From Devosia sp. ZB163 (GTDB lineage: Bacteria > Pseudomonadota > Alphaproteobacteria > Rhizobiales > Devosiaceae), in assembly GCF_028613635.1 (NCBI RefSeq), contig NZ_JAQRMY010000001.1:848331-912330 (forward strand): 64,000 nucleotides of DNA. Direction: 5' to 3'. A model generated the notes under the pieces. That model saw only the letters and a program-made list of their open reading frames with translations, was not told where the DNA came from and ran no database searches. Position 1 is the stretch's first letter, and every line of letters begins with the position of its first letter. This document shows positions 1 through 7,587 of this stretch, in pieces. A program made the translations under genes and the position numbers.

Positions 1-2
1 CT

Positions 3-464
3 GCCAGCCTCGAGGCTGAAGCGTTCGTAGTCGCAGAGCCTGCTGCCGGGCCCGCCGAGGCGGAGCCCGAGGCTGCGCCGGAACCGGCGCCTGAAGACGT
101 CGTCGCGACCGCGGTGCTGGTCGTCGAGGAAACCATCGAGGTCCCCGCCGAGGTCGCCGAGGAACTTGCGGCCGCCGTGGCGCTCGAAATTGGTGCCGAA
201 CTCGCGGCCCTGCCTCACATCATCGACGATCGTGGCGACCCCGACGCTTCCGAGGATCTCGATCCTCCCCTGCTCGACGACGAGATCGAGCATGGCATCG
301 CAGAGGTCTTCGCCGCCCTCCAGGCTGCCGCCGAACGTGGCGAGATCACCGGTGCCGATGAGGACGACGAGTCGCTCGATACTGTCGAGGGCGACCAGGC
401 CATCGACGGCATCACCTTCCGCCTGCTCGGCGAACTCGACCGCCTCTGGCACCGCGCCGCCTGA
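3..464 (+). CDS. Acidic Ala/Glu-rich protein, 3' part only
   Basis: The reading frame is open from base 3, so the gene starts before the window; 153 residues remain. The visible part is rich in Ala, Glu, Asp, Pro and Val. It begins with a Pro/Glu/Ala-rich stretch that is probably disordered and ends in a short basic-aromatic tail (LDRLWHRAA). I do not recognise a domain and see no membrane segment. It belongs to the chromosome outside the integrated element, since it lies upstream of the intact 5' half of the tRNA gene. The function is unknown; the acidic composition fits a linker or a protein-interaction region. Confidence 0.55.
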   Translation, partial: ASLEAEAFVVAEPAAGPAEAEPEAAPEPAPEDVVATAVLVVEETIEVPAEVAEELAAAVALEIGAELAALPHIIDDRGDPDASEDLDPPLLDDEIEHGIAEVFAALQAAAERGEITGADEDDESLDTVEGDQAIDGITFRLLGELDRLWHRAA

Positions 465-486
465 CCTCCGTCGAGCTTCGATTGCC

Positions 487-515
487 GCGGGAAGCGCCCA
501 CCTTGCGCTCCCCGC
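487..515 (+). terminator. Terminator-like hairpin after the acidic protein gene
   Basis: Arms GCGGGAAGCGC (487-497) and GCGCTCCCCGC (505-515) pair with one mismatch around a 7-base loop. The hairpin lies 23 bp after the stop codon and before the tRNA. There is no clear T-run, so termination is inferred from position and stem strength only. Confidence 0.4.
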
Positions 516-542
516 GCCAATCGCCTATTGCCTTGTCCCACT

Positions 543-619
<77 letters not shown>

Positions 620-668
620 TGATTTCCGGGCCTCTACGCTAGTTGGTAGGGCCCCGATTTCTTCCCAT

Positions 669-686
669 TGTACAGTTTCCGTACAA
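669..686. promoter_or_regulatory. Putative integrase arm-type site, left
   Basis: TGTACAGTTTCCGTACAA contains the palindromic arms TGTAC/GTACA. A near copy (GTACAGCTTCCGTACAG) lies at 24108-24124. Each is about 77 bp inside its attachment core, which suggests binding sites for the recombinase arm-binding domain. Confidence 0.55.
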
Positions 687-697
687 CTTCGCAAATT

Positions 698-1877
698 TCA
701 GGCCTCCGCGGCGCGCTTCTGGAAGTGCGGACTCCGATGCCAATAGACGTCCTCAACCATCTGCGTAGTCATGCCTGCAGCGTCGGCTACCTCCTCGAGG
801 GATAGCCCCGCTTCCACCCACCAGGTGACACGCGTGTGCCGCAGGATGTGGGGGGTGTAGCGCAGCGGGAGACCGGCATAGTCGAGCGCTGTGGCAAAGC
901 TCTTGCCGATGTCCCTGATCGGCTCGCCACCCCAGTGGACGACGCACAGGAAGGACGTCACCGTCTCATTGGTGCGCTTGGCGAACTCCTCGCGGGCGCG
1001 ATCGTCGATTGCCTTCCATCGCCGGAAGTGTGCCAGGGCCACCTGGCCGAGTCGGACTGAGGGCTGGCGCTTCTTCGTCTCCGCGACCTCGCTGCCCTTG
1101 CGGTACAGGCGCCCCCGCTTGAAGTCGGGCCAGCCGCCCACGGTGTTCGGCATCCACCGCAGCTTCATCGTGGCGCCGGGACGATTCGCGGTGTACCGGC
1201 CGATGACGATGAATCGGGCAGTATGGCGGTTGATGGCGCTATGGTCGCGCTTGATCTGGCGATGCAGCTTGCGGGTGGCGATGTCAGACCATTCGAGGAT
1301 GTAGAAGCCGAGGGCGCCGCCGAGCAGGCGCGCCGGGTTTCGGATCCGCTTTCGCAGGCAGGCTCACCACTGGCACAGACTCAAGCGGACCGTGTTCCTT
1401 GTGCCAATAGCCGATCGCGGCGGACAGGACGCCGAGTTCCTTGCGCGCGGTGGCGACCGCGACGGTCCGGGTGCGTTTCGCCTCAGTGCGGGCGTTGGTG
1501 TGGTTGCTTCTGGCCATCGAGGTTCGCCACTCGACGTATCCGCGGCACGTGGTGCCACGCACGTCCATCAGCGTCCTGTCTTGGAAATAGTCCAGCAGCG
1601 GGACCAAGGCGTACCCAATGCGCGCCGGATCCGCGGTGGTAGGGGCATACTCGTCGGCGTAGGCCGTCAGGACTTCGGCGACCGCGAGCCGAGCGGGACT
1701 ACTTTCGCGGACGGCCGGTTTGAATTTGCGGGCAATGTAGGCTTGGAGAGCCGCTTCAGCTTCTCCGCGCTGGTCCTCGCTGCATCCTGTGCGTTCTGTG
1801 TGCGCGCCGTCTCGGATGACCCAGACGCGCTCAGCGGGGTTGAGGTAGAGGCGGGCTGGTTTCCTTCGCTGAGGCAT
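698..1877 (-). pseudogene. int: Tyrosine recombinase (integrase), interrupted by one frameshift
   Basis: This is a site-specific tyrosine integrase for the element. The N-terminal part (start 1877, MPQRRKPARLYL) has the arm-binding and core-binding regions. Its frame runs on to a stop after about 197 codons. The catalytic part continues in the +1 frame from about 1335 to 698. It carries RFIVIGRYTANRPGA (first catalytic Arg), HILRHT (H-x-x-R) and VYWHRSP (nucleophile Tyr). Skipping one C in a CCC run near 1335 joins the halves into a protein of about 390 residues. The cause may be a real 1-bp insertion, a programmed +1 shift or a sequencing error. It lies next to the tRNA end of the element and overlaps the excisionase gene. 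Confidence 0.85.
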
Positions 1878-2065
1878 TTCTTGCTCATCATCCCCCTGAT
1901 GCCGGCCGGCGTCACGAAGTCCCTCTTGCCGATCCGCATGATCGGCAGATTGCCCCGTGCCCGCTCGGCCCGCAACGAGTCCGGAGTAAGTGTGTTGCGG
2001 AAGAACACCTCGCAGGCCTCCTTGAGGGTGATCGGCGTATCATCTTCGAGGTCGGCCAGGGTCAT
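1667..2065 (-). CDS. Excisionase-like HTH protein
   Basis: This 132-residue protein opens with a segment typical of small recombination-directionality factors. ITLKEACEVFF is a winged-HTH recognition start, and SLRAERARGNLPIMRIGKRDF is the wing, as in MerR/excisionase folds. The C-terminal half is Ser/Lys-rich and probably disordered. The gene overlaps the integrase start by 211 bp in another frame, a layout I have seen with related alphaproteobacterial integrases. The start at 2065 overlaps the stop of a tiny upstream ORF (ATGA). The protein likely binds near an attachment site to bias integrase toward excision. Confidence 0.7.
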   Translation of the reverse strand: MTLADLEDDTPITLKEACEVFFRNTLTPDSLRAERARGNLPIMRIGKRDFVTPAGIRGMMSKKCLSEGNQPASTSTPLSASGSSETARTQNAQDAARTSAEKLKRLSKPTLPANSNRPSAKVVPLGSRSPKS

Positions 2066-2166
2066 ACCTTCACGACCCCCATCGTCTCGGCGGCGATACC
2101 GACGCGGGTCGAGGCGTCAGCCTCGTACGGCCACATAGCAGTCTCGATCGGTGAAGCGGTCTGCAT
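2062..2166 (-). CDS. 34-residue ORF coupled to the excisionase gene
   Basis: An ATG at 2166 opens a 34-codon frame (MQTASPIETAMWPYEAD...) whose TGA overlaps the excisionase ATG in an ATGA junction. Such overlap suggests translational coupling. No domain is recognisable. It could be a leader peptide or a small protein; the call rests on position only. Confidence 0.35.
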   Translation of the reverse strand: MQTASPIETAMWPYEADASTRVGIAAETMGVVKV

Positions 2167-2258
2167 CGGCGGCTACTCGTTGAACACGTCGCTCATGGTG
2201 ATGCCGGCGCTAGCAAGGATCCAGTGCCAACTACTTTTGGTCGCGTTGGTGCGGATGG

Positions 2259-2621
2259 CTACGCCGCACCGCCTCCGGGCCGACGTCCGGAGTCGAGCCG
2301 CCGAACAATCTCGATGTCGACGGCCTGCCAGAACCGGTGGACTTCGGCGGCGTGCAGCTCTGCCGCCACACGCTTGCTGCGCAGGTGCACGATCAGCCCC
2401 TCAGTGACAAGGGCTCGATACGACTCTGCGTGCGGGACGGATTTGGTGGCAATCAGCTTGGTGGCCACGTCCCGGATATTTCCGATGCGGGCCTTCATTG
2501 GGAACGGAAGGATCACGAGTGTCGGTGTGGCGGGCGAGCCAACGGGAAGTGACGGTGGGGCGCTGAGGCGCCCCTCTGCTATCCTTGTCGCATTGCAGAA
2601 CAGGTCGAGCTGGTCGCTCAA
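2259..2621 (-). CDS. DUF6074-like protein
   Basis: This 120-residue protein has a Pro/Ser-rich N-terminus followed by a helical module: VILPFPMKARIGNIRDVATKL, a Tyr/Arg-rich helix, then RFWQAVDIEIVRRL. The LFPFP-x-RIGxIR signature is what I know from the DUF6074 family of small proteins on alphaproteobacterial mobile elements. The function is unknown. It is read toward the excisionase gene and follows an iteron-like repeat region, so it may share that control. Confidence 0.55.
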   Translation of the reverse strand: MSDQLDLFCNATRIAEGRLSAPPSLPVGSPATPTLVILPFPMKARIGNIRDVATKLIATKSVPHAESYRALVTEGLIVHLRSKRVAAELHAAEVHRFWQAVDIEIVRRLDSGRRPGGGAA

Positions 2622-2655
2622 AGCGCATCCCCCCGAAATCTAGTAGGATGTTCCA

Positions 2656-2746
2656 GATGTGGCACCGACAATGTGCAGGATGTGGAACCGGTAAGGCCCT
2701 TTAGTGTGTCCGATGTGGAACCGGTGGAGTGCAGGATGTGGAACTG
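2656..2746. repeat. Four iteron-like repeats GATGTGGAACCG
   Basis: Copies of GATGTGGMACYG start at 2656, 2679, 2712 and 2735, all in one orientation. The spacing is 23, 33 and 23 bp, so the array is a duplicated two-copy unit. GTGCAG precedes the second copy of each unit. They fill a 136-bp gap between two leftward genes. Iterons of a replication origin or operators for a regulator would both fit. Confidence 0.6.
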
Positions 2747-2757
2747 GGAGTGCGTTT

Positions 2758-3240
2758 TCATGCGATCACTTCCTGCACCACATGAGCCTCGTCTCCAGCG
2801 CGACGACTCTTTTTCTCGGTCTTCCGAAACCTCGCCACGAGCGACTTGGCGCGATCACTCGAGATCGCGCGCCAATCGTCGGTGGGAGCCTTCTTCCCTC
2901 GCTCGGGGACATAGGTCAGCCGGTAGGCATTCGGTGGCCGAATCCTGCCATTTGATGCTTCGGGGTCCTGCCGGACTTCGACCAAGCCCAATCCTTGCCC
3001 AAGCTCGGCCAGGGCTCGGATTTGTCGCTTCGAGATCCCGCACATCTGGAACTGCCTGTACGAGACGAAGAGGCCGCCGTTCTCCTTACCGCCATGGCTG
3101 AGATGTTCTATCTCGATGCGGTCCAGCATTCTGTGGAGCTGTGCTGGCGCCTCAGTCCAAGCGGGACTACGCAGCATTTCGAGGCGGTGCGGGACGTAGT
3201 TCGTCAGCCAGTTCGATCGGCTCGGGTTCCGGGCCGTCAT
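2758..3240 (-). CDS. Unknown element protein, possible winged-helix
   Basis: The protein has 160 residues. I start it at 3240, where ATG overlaps the stop of the upstream gene (ATGA), not at the longer 3285 start. The middle (GGLFVSYRQFQMCGISKRQIRALAELGQGLGLVEVRQ) reads like a winged helix: a helix-turn-helix with a switch to strands. This is a layout common in small element proteins that choose between promoters or bind an origin. The tail is strongly basic (ARFRKTEKKSRRAG). It is the last gene of a tightly overlapping five-gene leftward operon and lies just upstream of the iteron-like repeats. Confidence 0.55.
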   Translation of the reverse strand: MTARNPSRSNWLTNYVPHRLEMLRSPAWTEAPAQLHRMLDRIEIEHLSHGGKENGGLFVSYRQFQMCGISKRQIRALAELGQGLGLVEVRQDPEASNGRIRPPNAYRLTYVPERGKKAPTDDWRAISSDRAKSLVARFRKTEKKSRRAGDEAHVVQEVIA

Positions 3241-3467
3241 GCTGTGGGTGTTCCGATATCTGCCGACCAATAGATCGCGGAACACTGCCTGTGCAACTCG
3301 TCGGACAGCACCTGCATGGCCTCGCCTACCTCATCCTCGGTGGCATCTGAGACAACTCTTGTGGCGGCCTCCATGACGTCGACCAAGTTCCAGTTGGCCA
3401 CAAACTGATACGGTTCGATGGCAGGGATGATGAGCGCAACGCGACCATCGGGATGACGGGTCGTCAT
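3237..3467 (-). CDS. Small hypothetical protein
   Basis: It has 76 residues from an ATG at 3467, chosen because GGAGA lies 8 bp upstream. It starts MTTRHPDGRVALIIPAIEPY and is followed by an acidic helix-rich C-terminal half. The stop overlaps the next start. No family is recognised. Its place in the operon led by an Arc-like repressor suggests an element-maintenance or regulatory role. Confidence 0.5.
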   Translation of the reverse strand: MTTRHPDGRVALIIPAIEPYQFVANWNLVDVMEAATRVVSDATEDEVGEAMQVLSDELHRQCSAIYWSADIGTPTA

Positions 3468-3480
3468 GAACAAGTCTCCA

Positions 3481-3714
3481 TCAGCCGATGGTCCTTGCGG
3501 CAAGATCGCGATCGCTATCTGGCCCCCGGCGGCCGGCGCGAAGGATGTGAGACCTGGCTTCCGCTACAGTAGGCGCGGTGCCGATGGGACGATCGTCGGC
3601 GTCGAAGCAGGCGAACACGTCGCCCTTGGCGACCAGCCGGCCTATGTGCCTCTTGCCGTCAGTCACGGTGATCTCGGTGTGCTGGTGAGATGCTCGAACC
3701 ATGTTGGGCCTCAT
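3481..3714 (-). CDS. Small hypothetical protein
   Basis: It has 77 residues from the ATG at 3714, which overlaps the TGA of the upstream gene. The centre has a short beta-rich stretch (HIGRLVAKGDVFACFDADDRPIG) followed by a helix (TVAEARSHILRAGR). The stretch resembles small single-domain phage proteins, but I cannot assign a family. It is co-transcribed with its overlapping neighbours. Confidence 0.45.
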   Translation of the reverse strand: MRPNMVRASHQHTEITVTDGKRHIGRLVAKGDVFACFDADDRPIGTAPTVAEARSHILRAGRRGPDSDRDLAARTIG

Positions 3715-4016
3715 CCGATCATCCTGGGCAGAGTCCCGAGCATGCACATCGCTTCGGGGCCTACAGGCCCGCAGCGGCGTGTGACGGCCTCGATGAGAGT
3801 GTCCCGGCGACGGTGGTAGGCGATAGACATCCATCGCGCTCCGTCACGCTCCTGAGCGGATCGGCGGCGCTGGAGAATCCACTGGATACCGCCTTTGCAC
3901 TCGATCAGCCGCCAGCCCTCGTTGAGGCGGACGACCTGGCGACGATAGTCGTCGGCCTCTTCAGCGCCGCTGCCGGGTGACGTCGCAATGGCATCCCCCT
4001 GTTTCCCCATGGTCAT
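3711..4016 (-). CDS. Small hypothetical protein
   Basis: This 101-residue protein starts four bases inside the end of the Arc-like gene (ATGA). A repeat-free region (VVRLNEGWRLIECKGGIQWILQRR) is beta-like with conserved-looking Trp residues. ARWMSIAYHRRRDTLIEAV follows and is rich in Arg. Proteins of this form are frequent on alphaproteobacterial elements, but I know no function for them. It is the second gene of the leftward operon. Confidence 0.5.
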   Translation of the reverse strand: MTMGKQGDAIATSPGSGAEEADDYRRQVVRLNEGWRLIECKGGIQWILQRRRSAQERDGARWMSIAYHRRRDTLIEAVTRRCGPVGPEAMCMLGTLPRMIG

Positions 4017-4219
4017 GCAGACTGGCCTCCGCGAGTGGGTCTGTCGGGAGCCGTCGTCTCGGCGGGTAGCGCCTGCTCGAGGAGAACGATGATTTGAGAG
4101 TTGATGGATCGACGTTCGGCGGCTGCCGCAGCGCGTATGCGATCGCTCAGTGACGCCGGTAGTCGCAGAGGGTAGTGGCCTGTCTTCTCGTTGACTGCGG
4201 GCAAAGTTTCGTTCTCCAT
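4013..4219 (-). CDS. Arc-family ribbon-helix-helix repressor (leftward)
   Basis: This 68-residue protein is close to a single ribbon-helix-helix unit. A beta strand (YPLRLPASL) is followed by helix 1 (SDRIRAAAAAERR) and helix 2 (SINSQIIVLLEQAL), the pattern of Arc and Mnt of phage P22. RHH dimers bind palindromes through the strand. It heads the leftward operon and faces a second RHH gene across a 63-bp region that holds two matching palindromes. I infer autoregulation and a mutual switch. Confidence 0.85.
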   Translation of the reverse strand: MENETLPAVNEKTGHYPLRLPASLSDRIRAAAAAERRSINSQIIVLLEQALPAETTAPDRPTRGGQSA

Positions 4220-4225
4220 GCAGTA

Positions 4226-4272
4226 TGGCCTAAGGCCAATATTGTTGCAAGATCATTTATGGCCTATGGCCA
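4226..4272. promoter_or_regulatory. Paired palindromic operators between divergent RHH genes
   Basis: Palindromes TGGCCTAAGGCCA (4226-4238) and TGGCCTATGGCCA (4260-4272) differ in one central base. Their centres are 34 bp apart, near three helical turns. They lie between two divergent RHH repressor genes, so they are the likely operators for one or both. The stretch is also AT-rich compared with its surroundings, as expected for promoters. Confidence 0.75.
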
Positions 4273-4282
4273 TATCTGATAT

Positions 4283-4708
4283 TTGCGAGGTGTGGAGTTG
4301 CCGCAGGATTCCGAAAGTAGGTCGCTCGACAAGGTAATCGTCCGCTTGCCCGACGGCATGCGGGATCGGTTGAAGTCTGAGGCGGACCGTAACAAGCGCA
4401 GCATGAACGCCGAGATCGTAGCGCGCCTCGAGACATCGTTCGATCTGCCGGGGGTGCCCGGCAAGCTGGACACTCTTGGCGAGATCACGAGGTCGCGGAC
4501 GAGTGACCTGTACCGCTTCCTCTCGGAGAGCATCGAGCGCAGCCACGCCGACCTTCAGGCGCAACTCGATGAGATTCGGAGACTGCTGGCCCGTAAGTAT
4601 GACCCGACACTCGACGAGGTCCAGGATGTCGCCGATAAGGTTAGGCAGATGGCGGGAGAGATTGGCACTTCACCCGCGAAGCGACCGACCAAGGTACCGA
4701 CAAAGTAG
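4283..4708 (+). CDS. Arc-family RHH protein with C-terminal coiled coil (rightward)
   Basis: This 141-residue protein begins with an RHH unit: KVIVRLPDGMRDRLKSEADR, then NKRSMNAEIVARLETSF. A long helix (SRTSDLYRFLSESIERSHADLQAQLDEIRRLL) follows, probably a coiled coil for tetramer formation, and then a basic tail. No in-frame ATG is available. TTG at 4283 is the longest start, and GTG 4292 or TTG 4298 are alternatives. It is transcribed away from the other RHH gene, with the two palindromic operators between them, and should be one arm of the element's regulatory switch. Confidence 0.75.
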   Translation: MRGVELPQDSESRSLDKVIVRLPDGMRDRLKSEADRNKRSMNAEIVARLETSFDLPGVPGKLDTLGEITRSRTSDLYRFLSESIERSHADLQAQLDEIRRLLARKYDPTLDEVQDVADKVRQMAGEIGTSPAKRPTKVPTK

Positions 4709-4838
4709 CCGGCCCTGCCGCCCTGTCTTGGCGCCGTAGCACAGCGCCTATGGTTCGCATGGAAGTCGCGGGCCCAGGGGCCGACGCAGATGGCCTTTGG
4801 CGTGACAGCGTCCGCACCCTGAACCCTGAACACCCCCG

Positions 4839-5198
4839 TTACTCCCTCTGGATGCTGTCACAGGGTCTCAGCGTCGGGATGAAGTCCGGGGAGAGGTGTC
4901 CCGGCCGGCGGCGAAGGGCAGTCTTGAGCGCGGCCAAGCTGGCTTCGCGATCATACCCCTGCCGATCCACCAGGATCGCTTCGACAGTCTTGCCGAACAT
5001 GACGAGGAACGCATGCACCTCCGCGTGGCGCGTTCCAGTCTCGCGCGATTTCTGGATCGCGAAGCTCATGGCTTCGACGACTGCGCGCTCAATAGCGTGG
5101 GTCTGGGGGACATTCTCATTGCGCAGTCGGTCGCGCCGACGCTGCTGACGTGTGCGGTCTCGTTCCTTGCGGCGTGCGGTGGCTGTGGAGTGGTGCAT
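4839..5198 (-). CDS. Unknown element protein with very basic N-terminus
   Basis: It has 119 residues. I chose the ATG at 5198 because of the strong ribosome site (GGAAGGAGG, 7 bp upstream). The first 30 residues are packed with Arg and Lys (ARRKERDRTRQQRRRDRLR), which suggests nucleic-acid binding. A helical region (HAIERAVVEAMSFAIQKSR) and a second helix-loop-helix follow. I recognise no family. It stands alone, convergent with the RHH gene at 4283. Confidence 0.5.
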   Translation of the reverse strand: MHHSTATARRKERDRTRQQRRRDRLRNENVPQTHAIERAVVEAMSFAIQKSRETGTRHAEVHAFLVMFGKTVEAILVDRQGYDREASLAALKTALRRRPGHLSPDFIPTLRPCDSIQRE

Positions 5199-5413
5199 AG
5201 CTGGTACCTCCTTCCCTACGATGCAATCCACCCAGGCAAGGCACCAGAACTGTGAGCTTCGACGGTCCGCTCAATCGGAGCGAGCTCCCTTCGTGGTATC
5301 AATGCCTACATGGAGGGGGAGCAAGGGGGATTCCATGGTCCTGTTGACGCCTGACGATGTGGCTGACGATATGCGGCATCAAAGGTTCTCGAAGGTTGAT
5401 CCATCCCACGGTT

Positions 5414-5728
5414 ATGTCGCAAAACGAACCTGATCCGCTTGATCGCCTGAAGCGTGAGGAACGCGCGCTTCGCATACTGGTGGCGCTCGCCTCGAATGTC
5501 TGCGGCGGCCGCGGCAACGATCAATGGCTGGCACGCTATTTGGACGAGTTGGCCCTGGGCGGTAGCACCGACCAAGTGAGGGCGTCCATTCGGCATCTTG
5601 AGGGGGCCGGCACCCTGCATACTGTGATAGTCGACGGTATCATGGTCATGACGCTTACCGAGCTTGGGCACCGAGTGGCTTGTGGACGAGAGCGTGTGGA
5701 GGGCGTCTCGTGGCCAATGCCGAAGTAG
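5414..5728 (+). CDS. VpaChn25_0724-family phage winged-helix protein
   Basis: It has 104 residues from ATG 5414. REERALRILVALASNVCGGRGND, then a recognition region (STDQVRASIRHLEGAGTLHTV) and a hairpin end in LTELGHRVACGRERVEGVSWP. That tail is the hallmark of the VpaChn25_0724 family, a small winged-helix protein found in Mu-like and related phages. It supports a prophage origin for the element. It probably acts in regulation; the precise role is not established. Confidence 0.75.
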   Translation: MSQNEPDPLDRLKREERALRILVALASNVCGGRGNDQWLARYLDELALGGSTDQVRASIRHLEGAGTLHTVIVDGIMVMTLTELGHRVACGRERVEGVSWPMPK

Positions 5729-5819
5729 TCACGCGGATACGCAACCCAAGGGCACCCTGGCGAATAGCCCGTAGACGAGAGGCCTCGACTCGATGTCCGA
5801 TCGCCTTGGAGGTGAGCCG

Positions 5820-6095
5820 ATGCCCGACGTCACGACCTACTACATCGTCGACCAGGACCAGCTTGGCTTCTGGTGCGAACATTGCCGGCGAGTTCACTTA
5901 CACGGTGCGGCCACCGCCGGTAATCGCGGGCCCCACTGTGCAAAGCCTGGCAGCCCCTACCGAGACAGCGGCTACAACCTGAACGTGGTCGGCGAGGTCA
6001 CGTCGGTGCGTTGGCTGCGGAACGCTGAGACCACAGGGCGGTGGCGCCCTCTACGCGACGAGCTCGCGGTTCGCTTCGGCCTGAGGGAACTCTAG
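5820..6095 (+). CDS. Small zinc-ribbon-like protein
   Basis: This 91-residue protein starts at ATG 5820, five bases after a clear GGAGGTGA site. FWCEHCRRVHLHG and GPHCAKPGSPY supply the C-x2-C ... C/H set of a zinc knuckle. The second half (NVVGEVTSVRWLRN) is strand-rich. Proteins of this type are common on phages and plasmids. DNA or RNA binding is likely, but the role is unknown. Confidence 0.6.
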   Translation: MPDVTTYYIVDQDQLGFWCEHCRRVHLHGAATAGNRGPHCAKPGSPYRDSGYNLNVVGEVTSVRWLRNAETTGRWRPLRDELAVRFGLREL

Positions 6096-6199
6096 GACTA
6101 GAAGGATGGTGGCGCCCGTATCCGCTGGATCACCATCCAGAAGAGGTCGATCTCGGGAACCGGTCGGTCGAGCGCCAGCATTGCCGTGCATCAGGGCGC

Positions 6200-6619
6200 T
6201 TACGCCCTGACATCTCCCTTGAGCTCGTAGCGACCGGCCGTCCCGGCGATTGCGGCGCGATGTCGGTCCTCGAGCTCACCGCCGCCAGCGACCCATTCGG
6301 ACAAGTAGGCGACCTTGGCGTCGCCGTCGGCGCGACACCAGGGCACGTAGCCGCAAACCTTCATCAACCTCGCTTCCGCCCGACTGATCGCATCCGCCGT
6401 CGGTTCACCGCCGAGCGAACTCACTGCGGCCCGATGCCTCCCCGCTACGATCTCGAACCGTGCCCGAGCCAGTCGGCCCATTTCGCCCGAAGGCTTCGTG
6501 GGGGGCTCATATGAGTAGACGGTCTGGAACCGTGCCTCGGCTGGCTGTGGGAGCGCTGCCGCGACGGCAAGTGGAGCGGCGCCGGCGATGAAGGTGCGAC
6601 GCTTGACCATGGGGGACAT
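6200..6619 (-). CDS. Exported protein with Tat-like signal
   Basis: It has 139 residues from ATG 6619, with GGAGA at 7-11 bp upstream. The N-terminus KRRTFIAGAAPLAVAAALPQ resembles a twin-arginine signal ending at PAEA. The mature part is helical and Arg-rich with a Cys pair (KVCGYVPWC). I recognise no family. An inverted repeat shared with two other element loci lies just upstream, which may be its promoter or operator. Confidence 0.5.
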   Translation of the reverse strand: MSPMVKRRTFIAGAAPLAVAAALPQPAEARFQTVYSYEPPTKPSGEMGRLARARFEIVAGRHRAAVSSLGGEPTADAISRAEARLMKVCGYVPWCRADGDAKVAYLSEWVAGGGELEDRHRAAIAGTAGRYELKGDVRA

Positions 6620-6672
6620 CCGTTTTCTCCGGGCTGGATAGTTCGCAGTGAGTTGTGGGATCTCGCTTGATA

Positions 6673-6737
6673 GGACCGTGTGGGAGGCGCGCGGGGCGGT
6701 ATCCGTCCGGGGGAGGGAAGCGTCTCCCACACGGTCC
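6673..6737. repeat. Dispersed inverted repeat, copy A
   Basis: A perfect 14-bp inverted repeat, GGACCGTGTGGGAG (6673-6686) and CTCCCACACGGTCC (6724-6737), encloses 37 bp. It lies upstream of the exported-protein gene. Related pairs occur at 11405-11477 and 12181-12253, each in front of a leftward gene. I read these as a shared promoter or operator element of the island. Confidence 0.7.
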
Positions 6738-6758
6738 CTTGGGTCCCTGTGGCGGGAC

Positions 6759-7184
6759 TCATGCCGTGGCCCTCGGGGCAACATCTGCGCCTCCGGCAAG
6801 CATCGCCAGCTCGGCGCCGAGGTCATGCCGGCGCCGCGAGGTACGAATTCCGAGCGGGGCGTAGTCGAGAAGCTGAAGCTGGAACCGGATCTCGACGATG
6901 CGCGCCGAGCGGGTCATCGAGTCCATTGCAGCAACACGGACAGCTTGAGCGTTGCGCTGGGCCTCGATAAAGGCCGCCGCGGTAGTCTCGATCGCACGCG
7001 CCGCCTTCTTCGCGTCCGCCCAGGCATGGCGGAGCATCTTGGCGAAAAGGATGGGAAGGAACGTGCGCTTGAGACCGATGTCGCCGGCGGCGTAGATGGC
7101 CGGGCGGGCAGTCCAATACCGGAGCCAGGCATCCTTCAGGATGGCGGCCAGGTCGAAAGACGTGGTATGGGCATGAACAGCCAT
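6759..7184 (-). CDS. Hypothetical helical element protein
   Basis: It has 141 residues from ATG 7184, preceded by GGAGGG. The opening (FDLAAILKDAWLRYWTARPAI) and the segment LFAKMLRHAWADAKKAARAIE form two helices. The W-x-x-A/AW-x-x-AK spacing is one I have seen in alphaproteobacterial phage and plasmid proteins. No function is known to me. The gene is divergent from the RHH gene at 7279. Confidence 0.5.
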   Translation of the reverse strand: MAVHAHTTSFDLAAILKDAWLRYWTARPAIYAAGDIGLKRTFLPILFAKMLRHAWADAKKAARAIETTAAAFIEAQRNAQAVRVAAMDSMTRSARIVEIRFQLQLLDYAPLGIRTSRRRHDLGAELAMLAGGADVAPRATA

Positions 7185-7278
7185 TCGATGACCCTCCAAC
7201 GGTCGTCGTCTCGGTTAGGGCCGCCGGGGGAGTACCAGTCCCCTTGCGGCCCGACGTGTTTTAGTCTAGACATAATTC

Positions 7279-7488
7279 ATGGCCAGTCAAGAATTAAATC
7301 TAGAAAAAAAGAAGCGGGGACGGCCTGCAATAGGTCGAGGTGAGCAGGTGAATGCGATGCTTCGACCGGAAGTGACCGCAGCCCTCGATCGAGCGTCATC
7401 CGACATCGAGGGCAAGCCCTCGCGGTCAGAGCTGATCCGGCGGATCGTCGTCGACTGGCTGACAGGCAAGGGCTATTTGCCGAAATAA
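7279..7488 (+). CDS. CopG/RHH-type DNA-binding protein
   Basis: This 69-residue protein has a Lys-rich start (LEKKKRGRPAIGRG), then strand VNAMLRP, helix EVTAALDRASSDIEG and helix SRSELIRRIVVDWLTG. That order is a ribbon-helix-helix fold. The KKRGRP start is an AT-hook-like patch that could add minor-groove contact. The gene faces the leftward gene at 7184 across a 94-bp gap, so it may control both. Confidence 0.75.
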   Translation: MASQELNLEKKKRGRPAIGRGEQVNAMLRPEVTAALDRASSDIEGKPSRSELIRRIVVDWLTGKGYLPK

Positions 7489-7587
7489 GCTGGTCTCACC
7501 ACCAGCCGAGTCCGGTCCGAGTCATACCAAATCCCCTCGACTCCGCTTCGTGAGCGCGCTCTACTCGTCGCGTACTTGGAGGGGCAC

